Shown: in pieces, positions 42,963 through 54,245 of the stretch
How the letters are laid out: every line of letters starts with the position of its first letter
Numbering within the stretch: position 1 is the stretch's first letter
From: Sarcomyxa edulis
Lineage: Eukaryota; Basidiomycota; Agaricomycetes; Agaricales; Mycenaceae
Assembly: GCA_009761415.1 (NCBI GenBank)
Contig: QUOL01000012.1
Coordinates: forward strand, 186,001 to 250,000
Direction of reading: 5' to 3'
Length of the DNA: 64,000 nt
Notes under the pieces: generated by a model
Databases searched by the model: none
What the model saw: only the letters and a program-made list of their open reading frames with translations
What the model was told of the DNA's origin: nothing
Translations under genes and position numbers: made by a program

Positions 42963-45564
42963 TCACAGCGTGTTGATAGGGATAAATGGTGGCGCGACAT
43001 GGGGGTAGGTTCCAGAGGTATGTAGATCAGACGGAGTGACGGTGACACGACTGCTAGATGAGATATCGCCGAGGGGAACCAAAGGTGAAGTATTGGTGGC
43101 GGTGATCACCGGACCTGAGGAAGAGGTTGAAAAATTGATGGTGAACGTTTGCGTAGGAGACGGAGGAGATGGAGGAAGGGGGGGAGATGTTGGTGCTGGC
43201 ATTTCCGACGCAGGTGGCAGCACGGTCGAGGCGCTGGCTAAATACGAAGAAGTCAGTCTCGAGACCTCACAAAGAAAAGCGAAACCCACCAAATCTCTTA
43301 CGCCGCTTCGATGAACCAGCAACTAACTCTATCATGCTTTTCATCTCAACAATCTCACCTTTCAGTCGACCTATCATCACAGCACTCTGATCACGCTCAC
43401 GCTGCATCTGTAAAGCATGTTCTACCATCGCACCTCTGAAAGTGGCAGCAACTTGTTCGGGGAGGTTTTGAAGAGCCAAACGAGCTTCTGCTTGTGCATT
43501 TGAGATAACCGCGACGGAATTCTCAGCAAATATACGGAATTCGTCCGAATTGAACGGTGCAAACTTAAATATAGCGGCGTGTTGGTTTTCGCAGAATAAT
43601 AGGGCGGCGTCTTGGATAATGACCTGGCGAAGCCAGCAAAGAAGGTCCAAAAATTGTCGGAGAGCGATATCTGTACATTTGGGGTTGAGTTTCTGTCGTT
43701 CTGCAAGCGCGTGCTGCTCTGCTTCAACGAAAGGAAATATCTCCGCCAGCATATGAGGGGGAGGAGCTTGAACAGACAGGTAAGCATCGGTAATGGCTTG
43801 CATGGAAAGAAAGACTCACCGAGGCAATCACGAGGTAGACTATGTAGTTCAGGTTTACGAGCGTTGAATGTCGCAGCACCAAGAAGTGCGTCAAGGGGGA
43901 ACGCGCGGTCATAGCACGCACGGAACGATCCACTATCGTTCCATCCTCCAAGAGCTTTGGTGCCGGTGACACTCGCTCCGTGGGAACGGCTCGTTTGAGC
44001 AGCAAATGGCCGACCTGCATGTGTAACTTTGCTGATAGAGACTCCGTTGGCTTCGTGGATTTTAGTGACTCGTTCGCGATGCGCTGTCGAATATTTCGGT
44101 GAGTAAAATTAGCTTGGTGGGAGGGCACAAGGAACTTACTGTCGTAGCTCATCTGAGAAGTGACTGTCTTGGTTGAGAATACATAGTTGCTGTACCACGC
44201 ACGATAGCCCCATTCTCCGTAATTGGGAGTAGTGAAATCAGGGGCAAATGCGGGTGTCTCGATGCACAGAATATGAAAGTATGCAAAAAAAAGGAATCCG
44301 ATCGCTCCAACAGGACATAAATTCACATCACGATGGCGCAGAGCCCCATGCTCGTCAGTCCGACCAGTCTGATTGTGCTTTGCGTTGTTGGCCAAGGCTG
44401 CGAGTACCTGTCATTGATGCTGAGTCAGAATATTTCGGATGAAATTGGGAACACAGCCGTACAGGGACTTCATGACCAAGTTTGATATCGTCGATAGGGA
44501 CAGAGGCACGAAATAGGTCTGACCAGAGAAGAATCCGTGAACTCTCTCCTCGAAAGGCAGTCGTGGTTGAGAAAAGCAACATCGCACGATCGCGAAGTCC
44601 TACGAAGATATTACGATGTCCTGTAAAGGTGTTGAGACACCACTTGGAGCAGCGTATAAGCTCCTCTGGAGTGTACGTATCTTCGAGAACAGCAAGGGAA
44701 AAAAATCAGCAAAATGAAGCAGGCAGATGTGTGTCACATGAACCTGACATACCCGAAGATGTGCCCACGGCCTTCAATGCTTGTGCCTTCTCAATTCGTT
44801 TAGGCTCGTTGTGCTTCGTAGCGGACTCAAAGACGGTGATGCGATTATCGGATCGAAGGGGTACTTGGGCATCAGGAATGTGTCTGAAGAGATGCTGGTT
44901 ATTGAAGCGGTGGCTTTCGAGAGCGGAAATTGTTTGTTTGAAGTGTTCTTTCCCGAGCGATGACCCGGCTACCGTCTCTCCCGTGCTCCCACGCTTTTTC
45001 TACACCAAAAAAAAATTGATTATCGAGGATGAAACCGTGAAAAGAGCCGTTGGACGGTACCTTTTCGCGAGAGAACTCGTGGTTCAGATAAAGAACTACT
45101 TTGGCCGCTGTGAGAGGATGGGCAGGAATAGGTGTCCAGCCCGGGTGAATTGCAAGAGTGTTTGTCTGATATCCAAGCCAGAACTTCTCGTAGTTCCGAA
45201 GGTGACGAGAATAAATTGATTGTGTTTGTTTATCGCTTCGCTCGGTGGCTACCATCTCAAGCCGAATCCGGTGCGATTCAGCATCGAGACCCTCGAGTGA
45301 GTGCTGGAGGCCCAAGTCGAAGTGTTCGGGAAGCGAAACGGGGGCGAACGACACGGAACCTCCGGGATCTGACGGGTACGAGATGGAGGAGGTGATGGAA
45401 GCTGCTCCGTCCTCGACAAGGCTGGGTGTGGGCATGGAAAATAGGCCTGGCGAGTTGAGCGCCTCGCGTGCCTGCTTCGCGTCTTGTCTCTGTCGTTTCT
45501 GCGTTACAGGCGTTGTCGGTGTCCACGGTACAACACAAAGGGGCTTGTGGGATGCCGCAAACAT
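42963..45564 (-). CDS. Crypton/Ndc10-like tyrosine recombinase
   Basis: Seven or so exons, about 760 aa, ATG at 45564. Order: a Ser/Pro-rich N-terminus; a DNA-binding part (IYSRHLRNYEKFWLGYQ, PLTAAKVVLYLNHEFSREK, then TISALESHRFNNQHLFRHIP); TYTPEELIRCSKWCL; and FSTTTAFRGESSRILLWSDL, carrying the first catalytic Arg. The core continues with NAKHNQTGRTDEHGALRHRD and, at 44080-43820, VTHAGRPFAAQTSRSHGA (HxxR), then LGGWNDSGSFRACYDRAFP. From the HxxR Arg to the Trp there are 22 residues and from Trp to Tyr nine, the canonical tyrosine-recombinase spacing. The C-terminus has a coiled-coil-like segment (43500-43310) and a Pro/Ser tail ending at 42963. Introns at about 45060-45000, 44752-44690, 44462-44414 and later restore the family sequence exactly. 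No break seen. It resembles Ndc10/CBF3 domain 2 proteins and fungal Cryptons. It could be an active transposon gene or a domesticated copy. Confidence 0.8.
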
Positions 45565-45618
45565 AGATAGCAACTGTGGACAGTGATCAGTTAAATTGAG
45601 AGAGTAAATCGGAGGCAA

Positions 45619-47030
45619 GACACTTACATATAGCCTTGAGCTGGATTTGAAGTTGAATTGATGGGCAAAGAGTGCGTAGGACCTGCAAGGGTGGAATTTT
45701 GTGGGTCAAGGTTCGTCTAGAGGGTGCATTTGAGTGACATACTTGTCAAAAAGAGACTAGAAAGATAGTTTCGGGGCGAGCCAATAGCAGGAAGAGTAAA
45801 AAGAAACAGTAAGCGCTGGTCGAAGCAGCTCCTCGTGAATGAGCAAGACGATGATTCAGATGGGGTGATTATTTAGCACTTTATAAGGAGCTGAGACTAG
45901 CAGCGGCGCGAGCGAGACACTTGAGCGATATGCATACACGTAAAGAGGCGGACAACACGCACCACAAAAAACAGCCTGAAACACAGGGAAAAGAGCGGGA
46001 ACTTGAATAAATATTGTACTGAATGAGTCAGGTGTCGCCTCCTTAGGATACGGAGAGTGGAGACAGCAGCAGGGCAGGGCTAGCAGCTTGTACGCGAAAG
46101 TCGATCGATGCAGAAGAGGCCCGAGATTTCGAGAGAGATTTTTCGTTCGGTCAGAGATCTTCAGAGGCTCTGGGGCTGCTCAGTTTGACTTAAGTCGATT
46201 AAAAGATTGCTTTAGAGTAGATTAAAGAGGTGAAGCTAGTATAGAGACAAGGAAGGAAGAGTTATCGTCGTTATCGTCGAGGGCTTGAGCGACGAGAGGA
46301 CCCTCCTTCCCGCGTTCTGTTGCCCGCCTTCCCCAAAATAGGCTCGTGCCGGATCGCCGGCTTCCCGATCGGGCAGGCGCTTCGGCCTTGGCTCGCGGCT
46401 AGCCGGCGTCTCGGCCCCGTTTGTATGGGCGCCTCCCTGGCGGCTGGGTATCTGGCTGGTGACGCTTCTTCCCTCACGCGGAGGTCCCCTGCGAGGTCCC
46501 CAGCGCGGCCGGGTACCCTGGCATACACTCAAGATATATGAGTGGCAAACATACCAATGATGCCGTGATACCATCAAAAATCCAACACTTGACTCTGAGA
46601 CTCACAGGCTGAGAAAGGGAGACCAGCTGTGACCTTTCGGCGGAAGAAGAAAGCTTGAAAGTAACCAGTGACGGCGCGAGAGAGCATACAAGATAAAGCC
46701 CCGAGTGTTCTAAGTGAGCAAGTCGACGAGAAAACTGTGCACATGTCCCCTCGATGACTTGTTCACCCAGAACAGTCACGGTATCTTCATGACATGAATT
46801 CTCATGTCAAGGTGCGCAATTTGCGCGCGAACGATGGACCTCGGTTGGCGGAATCGATGGACAACGGTGACGACGGAGACGACGTAGATGAAGGCGGACA
46901 AAAGGCGGCGGAAGCGTCGAAGTTCAACATCAGCCAAACTGTTGACAAATAACATTGGACAGCCACCACGTCGAAAAATCATCTAAGTCCAGCACTCGGT
47001 GGAAATAACACAAAATACGGGTGAATATAC
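45619..47030. other. Upstream region of the recombinase gene with a GC-rich block
   Basis: No gene supported. 46290-46530 is clearly GC-richer than its surroundings (CCGGATCGCCGGCTTCCC, CGCGGCCGGGTACCC). Its frames are open in several phases without a known domain. It could be a mobile insert or a captured fragment. Confidence 0.4.
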
Positions 47031-47157
47031 AGGGTGAAAAACCCCCAGCTTTCACCCTCCAGTTTGTGGCTAATTTAGGTGTTTTTTTTTCACCCTTCAT
47101 CTGCCCGGTTACCGGGTGAACGGACAAATTCACCCTTCGCCGTTGGAATTTCACCCT
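47031..47157. repeat. Small TTCACCC-repeat element (MITE-like)
   Basis: 127 bp, starting AGGGTGAAA and ending TTTCACCCT. Further TTCACCC or GGGTGAA copies lie inside near 47060, 47092, 47114 and 47130. There is no clear target duplication. Confidence 0.5.
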
Positions 47158-47159
47158 CT

Positions 47160-47745
47160 CTGAGGCGCACAGTGCTCAGCCTGAGGAACAAGGCTCTCGG
47201 CAAACGATGCTGAGGAAATTGAAGATTTGGAGAGACCTACAGTGCCGCCCGACCACAATGACCACAACTCTGGAGATGAGCCTCCAGTATCGGATGCTGA
47301 ACGGACAAAAAAGAGGAATCCGCGAAACAAAGTTTTGCGTATGTTTCTGTCACTCGATTTTGACGCGTACACACACAGTGCTTATATAGTAATTATTTCA
47401 CTAGCGAAATACTGCAGTAAAACTCCAGACAACGTTCCGGATCACGCAGTCTCATCCGATGATGAACTGGTTGCCGGCGTAACTCTGGTCAAGCTGAGAG
47501 GTAAGCTGTGATCCCTTCCTACCTATGAGTCTGTGTTGGGAGTCTTGCTTCTTAGTCAAACCTATTGAAATCGCCTCGGATGATGATTCCGAGAGCTCTG
47601 AGAAGACGCCTCCGAAGACGACCAAGCGTATGTATATCTCAGCCTGCTGCCTTGATAGTGCCTGTAACTGACATCTCTCTATTCAGGGAAGACCAAGAAA
47701 AGAATTATCGTTTCTTCCGACGACGATTCTATGACTGATCAGTAT
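47160..47745 (+). pseudogene. Acidic Ser/Asp-rich gene fragment
   Basis: Short exons with canonical introns: 47190-47330 (EEIEDLERPTVPPDHNDHNS), 47420-47501 (DHAVSSDDELVAGVTLVKL), about 47556-47628 (IEIASDDDSESSEKTPPKTT) and 47688-47745 (KTKKRIIVSSDDDSMTD). Nothing continues after 47745, where a repeat begins. It resembles the disordered N-terminal parts of transposon-linked gene families. Confidence 0.45.
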
Positions 47746-48238
47746 GGACAAAAATCCGGTTCATACCAGTATGTAACGATCTGTACAATTCTACATTAGC
47801 ACAGACCGACCTGCAACGATGTATACCGATGCATTCGGGTGCAAGTGGAATGCAAACTCATTCATCATGGTTCATAATAATCCAGTGCATTTTGTGAGTC
47901 AAGTCTGATGGTTTGATATGCACCGGTATGCACCGGTGCAAACCCTAATGCACCAGGCGCCACTCGGGTGACTCGGAAGTTCCAACCAATGCATCTGCAT
48001 ACATCTAAACCTGAATGCATTACAATACACTCCTCCTTTTTCACCTCCAAACTCTGGGAAATGTCCATTCTTTTTTACCTCAAGTTTTGTCTAAATTGGG
48101 TGTTATCAATATCATGTGACCCAGACGCGTCAAGACACAACCGACATATCCATCTCCAACCTGGACTTTTGTTACTTATCCCAACACCTTGTAACTATAC
48201 AATATCCTCAATAAATCATATATTTCAGTCATTAGTAC
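47746..48238. repeat. Repeat with ATGCACCGGTGCA motifs
   Basis: ATGCACCGGTATGCACCGGTGC near 47920-47942 is palindromic. GATGCATTCGGG and AATGCATCTGCATACATC variants lie around it (47820-48020). It cuts off the preceding gene fragment. No coding signal. Confidence 0.45.
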
Positions 48239-49371
48239 TCAGTCTGAGTCGATAGGGCTGGGATGTAAAGAAAAGCAAGAGTCATAATCTAGGTGACCGA
48301 AGAAATCAAAATACTCCTTCTCCGACCCTCCCCCAATGTTCCTAATGTCAAACAGGCCAGCTTGAGATGCCCCCGTGTCGTCGTCATCATCTGAGTCCCC
48401 TATGCTGATGCCATCATCATCCATGTCTCCCATGCAGATCTCGTCGTCATACGCATCCCCCCAATCTCTTCTCTTCCATTCTCTCTTCTCTGTTCGATCC
48501 CACCTATACCTTGCAGCACCGCTCCATCCTGCATTCTCTCCTGGAAGACAGATATTCTGTTCCCCTGCTAGCTCACCTTCGTCGATGTAACAACCTGTAA
48601 TTCGAACACACCTGAGCCTATGATCCATGCTCAACATCTCCGTCAACTGTCTGATCACCGACGTCTCTGCAATCTCATCGTTTAAGGGCCAGATTGGATA
48701 CAGGGGAGTTCGGGTAATAGGGGTCTGGATGGGGAAGAACAAGTTTAAACCTGAACCCCAGGTTTTCGAAGAAAAGAATGGAGGTGGCTGGTGAGTTATG
48801 TAGAGATCGTTTAGCGTAGGACATAAATCTGGTGATCTCTGTTTCCTTGTTAGATCTCATCTATAGCTTGTGTAATTAAACCATATATACTCACCTCAAG
48901 CTCCTCTTCTTCCACAGGAATCAAGACTAGTTGATGCAAGGACGGGGGAAATATTATGTGATGTTCAACAAACCGATGGAACAACTCCACATCTGAGTGA
49001 CGATAGACCATCTGGAAACTCTCCAATTGGTGCATATCAGGGAGACACCCAACAATCAGAGACCATATGGGATCGTGGAGACCGATTGAGTTAAGGGAGA
49101 AGGAAAATTGTATAACTTGCACATGCATCGTTAGTCTTCTGGGGGTTACTTGATCTGATGTGCGGTACGAGACTACGCTTTTCAGAAACCTGATTGCACG
49201 ACGTTTTGTTTGTAGATTGACATGGTGATATAGATATGGCAGGATGATGGAATGGTAATGGCTGTTGACAGAGAGAAGTCCCAAGACCTCGTCGTTGGTG
49301 ATATCTTCATCTTCAAGTACCCATGATAATATGATGCTTGTGACCTCGGAGTGGCTACTGCCACACATCAT
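48239..49371 (-). CDS. F-box/LRR-like family protein, possibly frameshifted
   Basis: ATG at 49371. The first exon begins HSEVTSIILSWVLEDEDI and DEVLGLLSVNSHYHSIILPY, an F-box-like start as seen in many Agaricomycete 'F-box domain' genes, followed by CLPDMHQLESFQMVYRHSD (LRR-like). An intron at about 48893-48860 joins to RSNKETEITRFMSYAKRSLH. The frame then ends at LALKR-stop, while the neighbouring frame continues LYPIWPLNDEIAETSVIRQL and a long acidic tail to 48239. A 1-nt indel or an unrecognised short intron near 48730-48760 would connect them. Confidence 0.5.
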
Positions 49372-49928
49372 AGCCTGACATACACCTGGCAGTCATGGTA
49401 GTTGAGAGCGTTCAGCAGAGGAACTCATGTCTCTGACTCACCTGATGCGCTTGTCTGAGACTCACCCAGAACTTCCTCTTCTATTTCCTCCTCATCCTCA
49501 TCCTCATGATCTGATCCTCCATCCAGTGGTGTAGAGCCCAATAGAGGGTAATCTGAAGGTGGTTGCATGATGATGGACAGAGATAAGCCAAGCAGCTTTC
49601 CAAGAGCCAAAGCTGTGTTCGTCGATTCTCATAATGGGTGCATAAACCTGCAATATATTCATATCTATCTGATAGGAACCTCTAGCGTCGCCTTCACTTA
49701 ATCACTCTCATCAGAGTCTATATCCCTCATAGCCTCTGGCCTATTGCAGATTTTCAAGTGCTTCATGTCGAAACATGAGCCTCATGCACCCATAGTCTGA
49801 CTGAATACAACATACCTCAACCAACTCTGCAAGCTCAGATGGAAGTAGATTTTCACTTTTTCGGAGGCAAAGGAATGCGGGGGCGGGGGTTAGGCGTTCA
49901 ATTTGTAGGGAACTGGCCCGTGAGAATT
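49372..49928. other. Region with a small acidic minus-strand frame
   Basis: 49610-49440 minus codes GSDHEDEDEEEIEEEVLGES, possibly an exon of an upstream gene. The remainder shows nothing recognisable. Confidence 0.3.
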
Positions 49929-49951
49929 AAAGTTCGAGCAGGTCGAACTTT
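49929..49951. promoter_or_regulatory. AAAGTTCGA palindrome, copy 1
   Basis: AAAGTTCGA-GCAGG-TCGAACTTT: perfect 9-bp arms. A near-identical 25-nt palindrome lies at 55958-55982, upstream of the RGG gene. It could be a factor-binding site or part of a small repeat. Confidence 0.5.
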
Positions 49952-50204
49952 CAAAGAGCTCTCGCGCGATGTGCTCTCCACCAAACCCCCTGTGCTTGAC
50001 AACTGTGCTGAATATTGTGCAAGGTGCGCAGTCATTGTCTTGTTTCATTCTGTTTCCTCCACTTACTCAGTGATTATTTGGCAGAACTACAGCACAAAGG
50101 AAACAGAGACGGAAAACGCAAGGCCTTCGATCAAGCCACTCCGATGTGCGTAGACGTCGTCCTATGCTTAACCCAACCGCGTCTCCTCCGCCCCTTACCC
50201 GTCC

Positions 50205-51620
50205 TTGACGACGATCAACGCACCCCTCGATTTCATGTTGGCTCCCTACCCTTACCTCTACGACCCTCCAAGAATCGATGACGTATACGAGGAAGACGCA
50301 ACCAGTCACCAATCTCATTCTAGATCAACCTCACCGATGGACTTAGCCAGTCCATCGCCAGGTCCTTCATCCCTCCCTCACCTCGTACCCGCTTCTCCTG
50401 ATCCTGCTTCTAATGTCGCAGGAGAATGGCCAGCGTCAGAATCCCGTTCCGTCTCTCCCCCGCCTGTCCATCAGTCGGCCATGCCAAGTTTGTCTCAGAT
50501 TGAGTCTGAGTCCGGAAACGAGTCCGGAAATGACAAGGAGAATGAGCCTGAGACTAGTGCGGCTCCGAATGCAAATGCGAATGAGGACCGTAACGACAGC
50601 CAGGTCTCCATAGACGTTGAATCGAACCCGGGGAGTTCACCTCTTGTCGTGATGCCTGCTACTCCAACTACACCAGCGATTATCGCAGACCCGCCGCTTG
50701 ATCGCGCCGACGCCGCGCCTCCTGCTGCACAAGCACCATCAGTGGATGCATCTCTGGTCCCAGATGGTGGCGATAGCGCAGGAATATCGGAGATGAAGTC
50801 GACACTTCAGAATCTACAGGTACGTAGAAACCCATTCATCTCTGCTCATTCTCGCTGATTGTTGGCGATATAGTCCGAAGTTGGCTTTACCCTCTCCAAT
50901 CATCTCATTGTCTAGAATCCTTCCTAAGTTCAAACTGTGACCCAGAAAGCTCGCAGAAATCATGTTTGAAGACGATATACAGTATATTGGCACAAGACCT
51001 GCACGCGCTGTCTCTAATCACCCCTTTCAAGGCCCACAGCGAGTGACGGGTGAGGTCGCACAGTACCGGGATATTCACCCAAAGGCAGCTCAGAAATTGA
51101 TTTATCATCTTGTTGTGTAGGTATCATACTACATGTCGAGAAATCGGGTGCAGAAGCTGCTCGTCATCTGGTCTTTCGCAAGGCAAACACCAACGTGGTG
51201 CACATAGGCCGTAGGTCCGCCGATTCTGACTCAGATTTTCCCCGAGGCGACAACGAGTTATCGGGAGGAGCTATGTTTCGTTGTGCAGTCGTCAGTCGTA
51301 AGCATGCAAAGATCGCATTCTCAGATAGTGGTCCTGTAAGCGCTGAGCTTATTTGTGCTGTCCCTCCCTAACCTTCAATTCTCAGGTATATCTCATCGAT
51401 CTGAATTCTCACCACGGTACACATGTTCGTAAGCCAGAAGAAACCGTATCCAGAATGTTGAAGCCAGAATCTCTAGTACCGTCCTTGCCGATGGGGACAT
51501 CATCACCTTTGGCAAGTCCGTGGAGAAGCGCAACGATTTCGTTCATCCAGTCGTCGCCAGAGTTGAGCTGTTGCTAGTCTCTTATAAACAGACACCAACC
51601 ATTCGTACATTCTGTTGCTT
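50205..51620 (+). pseudogene. FHA-domain protein gene, frameshifted
   Basis: The first exon (about 50205-50820) codes a Ser/Pro-rich N-terminus (PLDFMLAPYPYLYDPPRIDD). The FHA domain is at 51124-51575: VVHIGRRS, GGAMFRCAVVSRKHAKIAFS and VYLIDLNSHHGTHVRK, with the phosphothreonine-binding residues (GR, SRxH, NxxG) present. An intron at about 51339-51386 is in phase. Near 51470-51480 the frame changes before ADGDIITFGKSVEKRNDF, so the domain is broken by an indel. About 300 bp between first exon and domain (50821-51120) is longer than other introns and may contain an insert. FHA domains bind phosphothreonine in signalling proteins; this copy is probably not functional. Confidence 0.7.
50221..50440 (+). 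repeat. About 215-bp direct duplication, copy 1
   Basis: Starts CACCCCTCGATTTCATGTTG. It matches 52095-52310 at roughly nine bases in ten, including coding frame. Confidence 0.85.
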
Positions 51621-51823
51621 GGATCTTCGTCCGATCACCCTCACACTAGCACTGGCTTTAAACCACTGCACCTTGTTCACGCCAACAACTTATCCTCCGC
51701 TAATAAAACACCCTCCAGTGGCCGCTACGGCGTTTATGTTATCCCTGACTCTCGAGGATCTACTCCCTCACATGCCGATCGCGATTCTGGTATTGAAGAA
51801 ATAGCTGCTCCGGCTTCCAACGG

Positions 51824-51891
51824 TTCCAGTTCCAGTTCCAGTTCCAGTTCCAGTTCCAGTTCCAGTTCCAGTTCCAGTGTTAGTTCCAGTG
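51824..51891 (+). repeat. TCCAGT hexanucleotide microsatellite (poly-Ser)
   Basis: About eleven TCCAGT units encoding a run of serines within the frame 51615-53435. Confidence 0.95.
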
Positions 51892-52094
51892 CCAGCGCTC
51901 CATCCGAAAATCAAACTGGGATCTGTTCTCTCAACTTCCTCAGACGAATATTCGAAGTCCCAACTTCGCCTTCGTCGCTCAGAGACCGCGTATCACCACC
52001 ACCACCACAACACCCCGATTTCCAACAGTCTCATGATCCATCCCCCGGATTCTTCTCGCAGCCTGTTCATCCTTACCTTCCTCCCATTAATGCA

Positions 52095-52310
52095 CCCCTC
52101 GATTTCATGTTGGCTCCCTACCCTTACCTCTACGACCCTCCAAGAATCGACGACGTATACAAAGAAGACGCAATCAGTCATCAATCTCATTCTAGATCAA
52201 CCTCACCGATGGACTTAGCCAGTCCATCGCCGGGCCCATCATCCCTTCCTCAACTTGTACCCGCTTCTCCTGATACTGCTTCCAATGTCCCAGGAGAATT
52301 GCCGGTTTGT
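52095..52310 (+). repeat. About 215-bp direct duplication, copy 2
   Basis: Matches 50221-50440. Here the segment sits between the FHA tail and the TBC gene and stays in the long frame. Confidence 0.85.
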
Positions 52311-54245
52311 CGCACCACCAACGCCTGGGGTCACTCCATCCACTACCAACGATTTATGGACGCTCCAGCCTTGCAGGTCCTCGTGCCGCCTTCGCTTGAC
52401 AGTGCAAAGAGATACAGCACTTCTTCCAGTTCATCACCGTCATCAACAACCAACAGCGCTCGTACAACCGTATCGACAATCCCCGATTCTACATTTTCTG
52501 GTTATACAGAACAGGACCGCTGTTCGACCGATACTACGTTTTCAGCCATATACTCCATGTACGGTGATGAAGAGGAAGCAGCCTTGGGTGCGAATGGCAT
52601 GATTCCGAAAGTCAGACTGACGCTAGTAGACACCAACGGATATGCAGATAGCGATCTGGCTTATTGCTCATCGGAACCTTCCCAGCCTACACTAAAGTCA
52701 AAGGCCCCACCTACACGCACGATAGACCTCACGAAGGCTGCGGCTGCAACTCAAAATGGTTATGCCCGCGGCTCTGCTCGACCTGCATCGAGCTACCCAC
52801 CTTCATCCTCATTACGCGCTAGTACCTCTTTAGAGGGACATGAACGACCAGCATCGACAGGTCATAGCTCTCGAAGCAACGTTTCCCCGTCTGAAACTCC
52901 TTATGCACCCCGAAGTCTTCCAATTACACCTCCACGAAGTCGGCCTTCATCACAGAGGGTCACATCTGACGAATCTATTCACAGTCTTCCCCCATCACCC
53001 GCACCCCACGCCAATGCGAGACCCCCAATACCGGACCCCGTACCGACACCCACTTCGCTAGCGACACCATTAGAGCATCTATCACCTCCAAGAACCCCGA
53101 GAACTCCGCAGTCATTGCCATTGAAGCACAAGAACGTATATGATTCAGACGCACAACCTAGTAAAACGTCACTCGTGCCGTCAGAAGGGGAGGATATGGA
53201 CGCGTTTCACGTCCGGAATACATACGCCCAACTCGACATGTCGGGTGTGAAGGGAGATGGTTATGAGGAGGGTGTAGAGCGAACACGGGCGCGGGTAGGG
53301 ACGAGTAGAGCGAGTCAGTTGAATGCTGACGAGGCGTTGGGCGATGGGAGTGAGAAGACACAAGAACTCAACCCAAAGGAGATTCAGACACTAGCTAGTT
53401 TAGACCGGTATGTCTCATTCCTATCTAACTTGTGACCATATATTGATATATATTCTTAGCTACGGTTTCTTCACCGTACCATCGCATGACCGACTCGTCC
53501 TCCTTGAAGCCGCACTACTTCTCAAACCGTTATCCCCCGTCACTGCTGGCTCCTCTTCAGCCCCATCACAAGCGAAATCCCTAAGCGCCCTCCCTCCACC
53601 GTCCAAACCTATCAAAGAAATGGACACGAATGCTAGTCCCTCACACGCGGGACCAAAGGTGCGAACATTGAAACATGGCGTATCAAGCCTTCGAAGGAAT
53701 CCAAACTTCGAGAACGTGCATATAAAGGAATCCCAGATCGGTGGAGAGCTGCCGCATGGGATCTTCTGATGAGTCGGTTTTCGAGGACAGGTAAAGCGGA
53801 GATATAGCGAGGAATATAGAGATGCGATGGATAAACCGTCGAGTTATGATATCCAGATTGATTTGGATGTACCACGGACTATTTCTGGACATATTATGTT
53901 TCGGACGCGATATGGTGCTGGGTGCATGGCAGTCTTTTTCCCTTGGGGTTAATCTACTAAAATCTCGGAACAGACAAAGATCTTTATTCCACGTCCTTCA
54001 CTGTTTCTCACTCCGATGTGAGACGTGTGGCTACGTACAAGGCATGGGCCCCATAGCCGCTACCCTCTTATGCTACTTCGAGCCCGAACACGTCTATGCC
54101 TCCCTCGTGCGTCTCCACGACGCCTACTCCATGCACTCCATCTTCAGCCCGGGCTTCCCCGGACTCCTTGAAGCCATCTACATCCAAGAACGGATCACCG
54201 AACAGATGATGCCGGATGTATATGCTGCGTTCAAGAAACACATAA

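Larger units (their letters stand above)
51621..54245 (+). pseudogene. TBC (Rab-GAP) domain gene, frameshifted and missing its end
   Basis: A long frame (to 53435) joins the FHA tail to a Ser/Pro-rich region, then the conserved lead-in FHVRNTYAQLDMSGVKGDGY. An intron at about 53408-53459 leads to YGFFTVPSHDRLVLLEAALL. The TBC domain follows: YKGIPDRWRAAAWDLLMSRF, the arginine finger motif IQIDLDVPRTISGHIMFRTR, and, after an intron at about 53918-53973, the glutamine finger CGYVQGMGPIAATLLCYFEP and ERITEQMMPDVYAAFKKH. TBC proteins stimulate GTP hydrolysis by Rab GTPases. A 1-nt shift near 53785-53800 breaks the domain, and its last third is absent: after FKKH the sequence switches to a PH-domain gene. 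Confidence 0.75.

Noticed and set aside
43036..45586. Plus-strand frames of 90-245 codons opposite the recombinase gene
   Set aside because: The minus strand gives a spliced, motif-complete protein; the plus frames are shadows.
50905..51108. Minus frame in the long gap of the FHA gene
   Set aside because: No motif, and the stretch is better read as an intron or inserted sequence.
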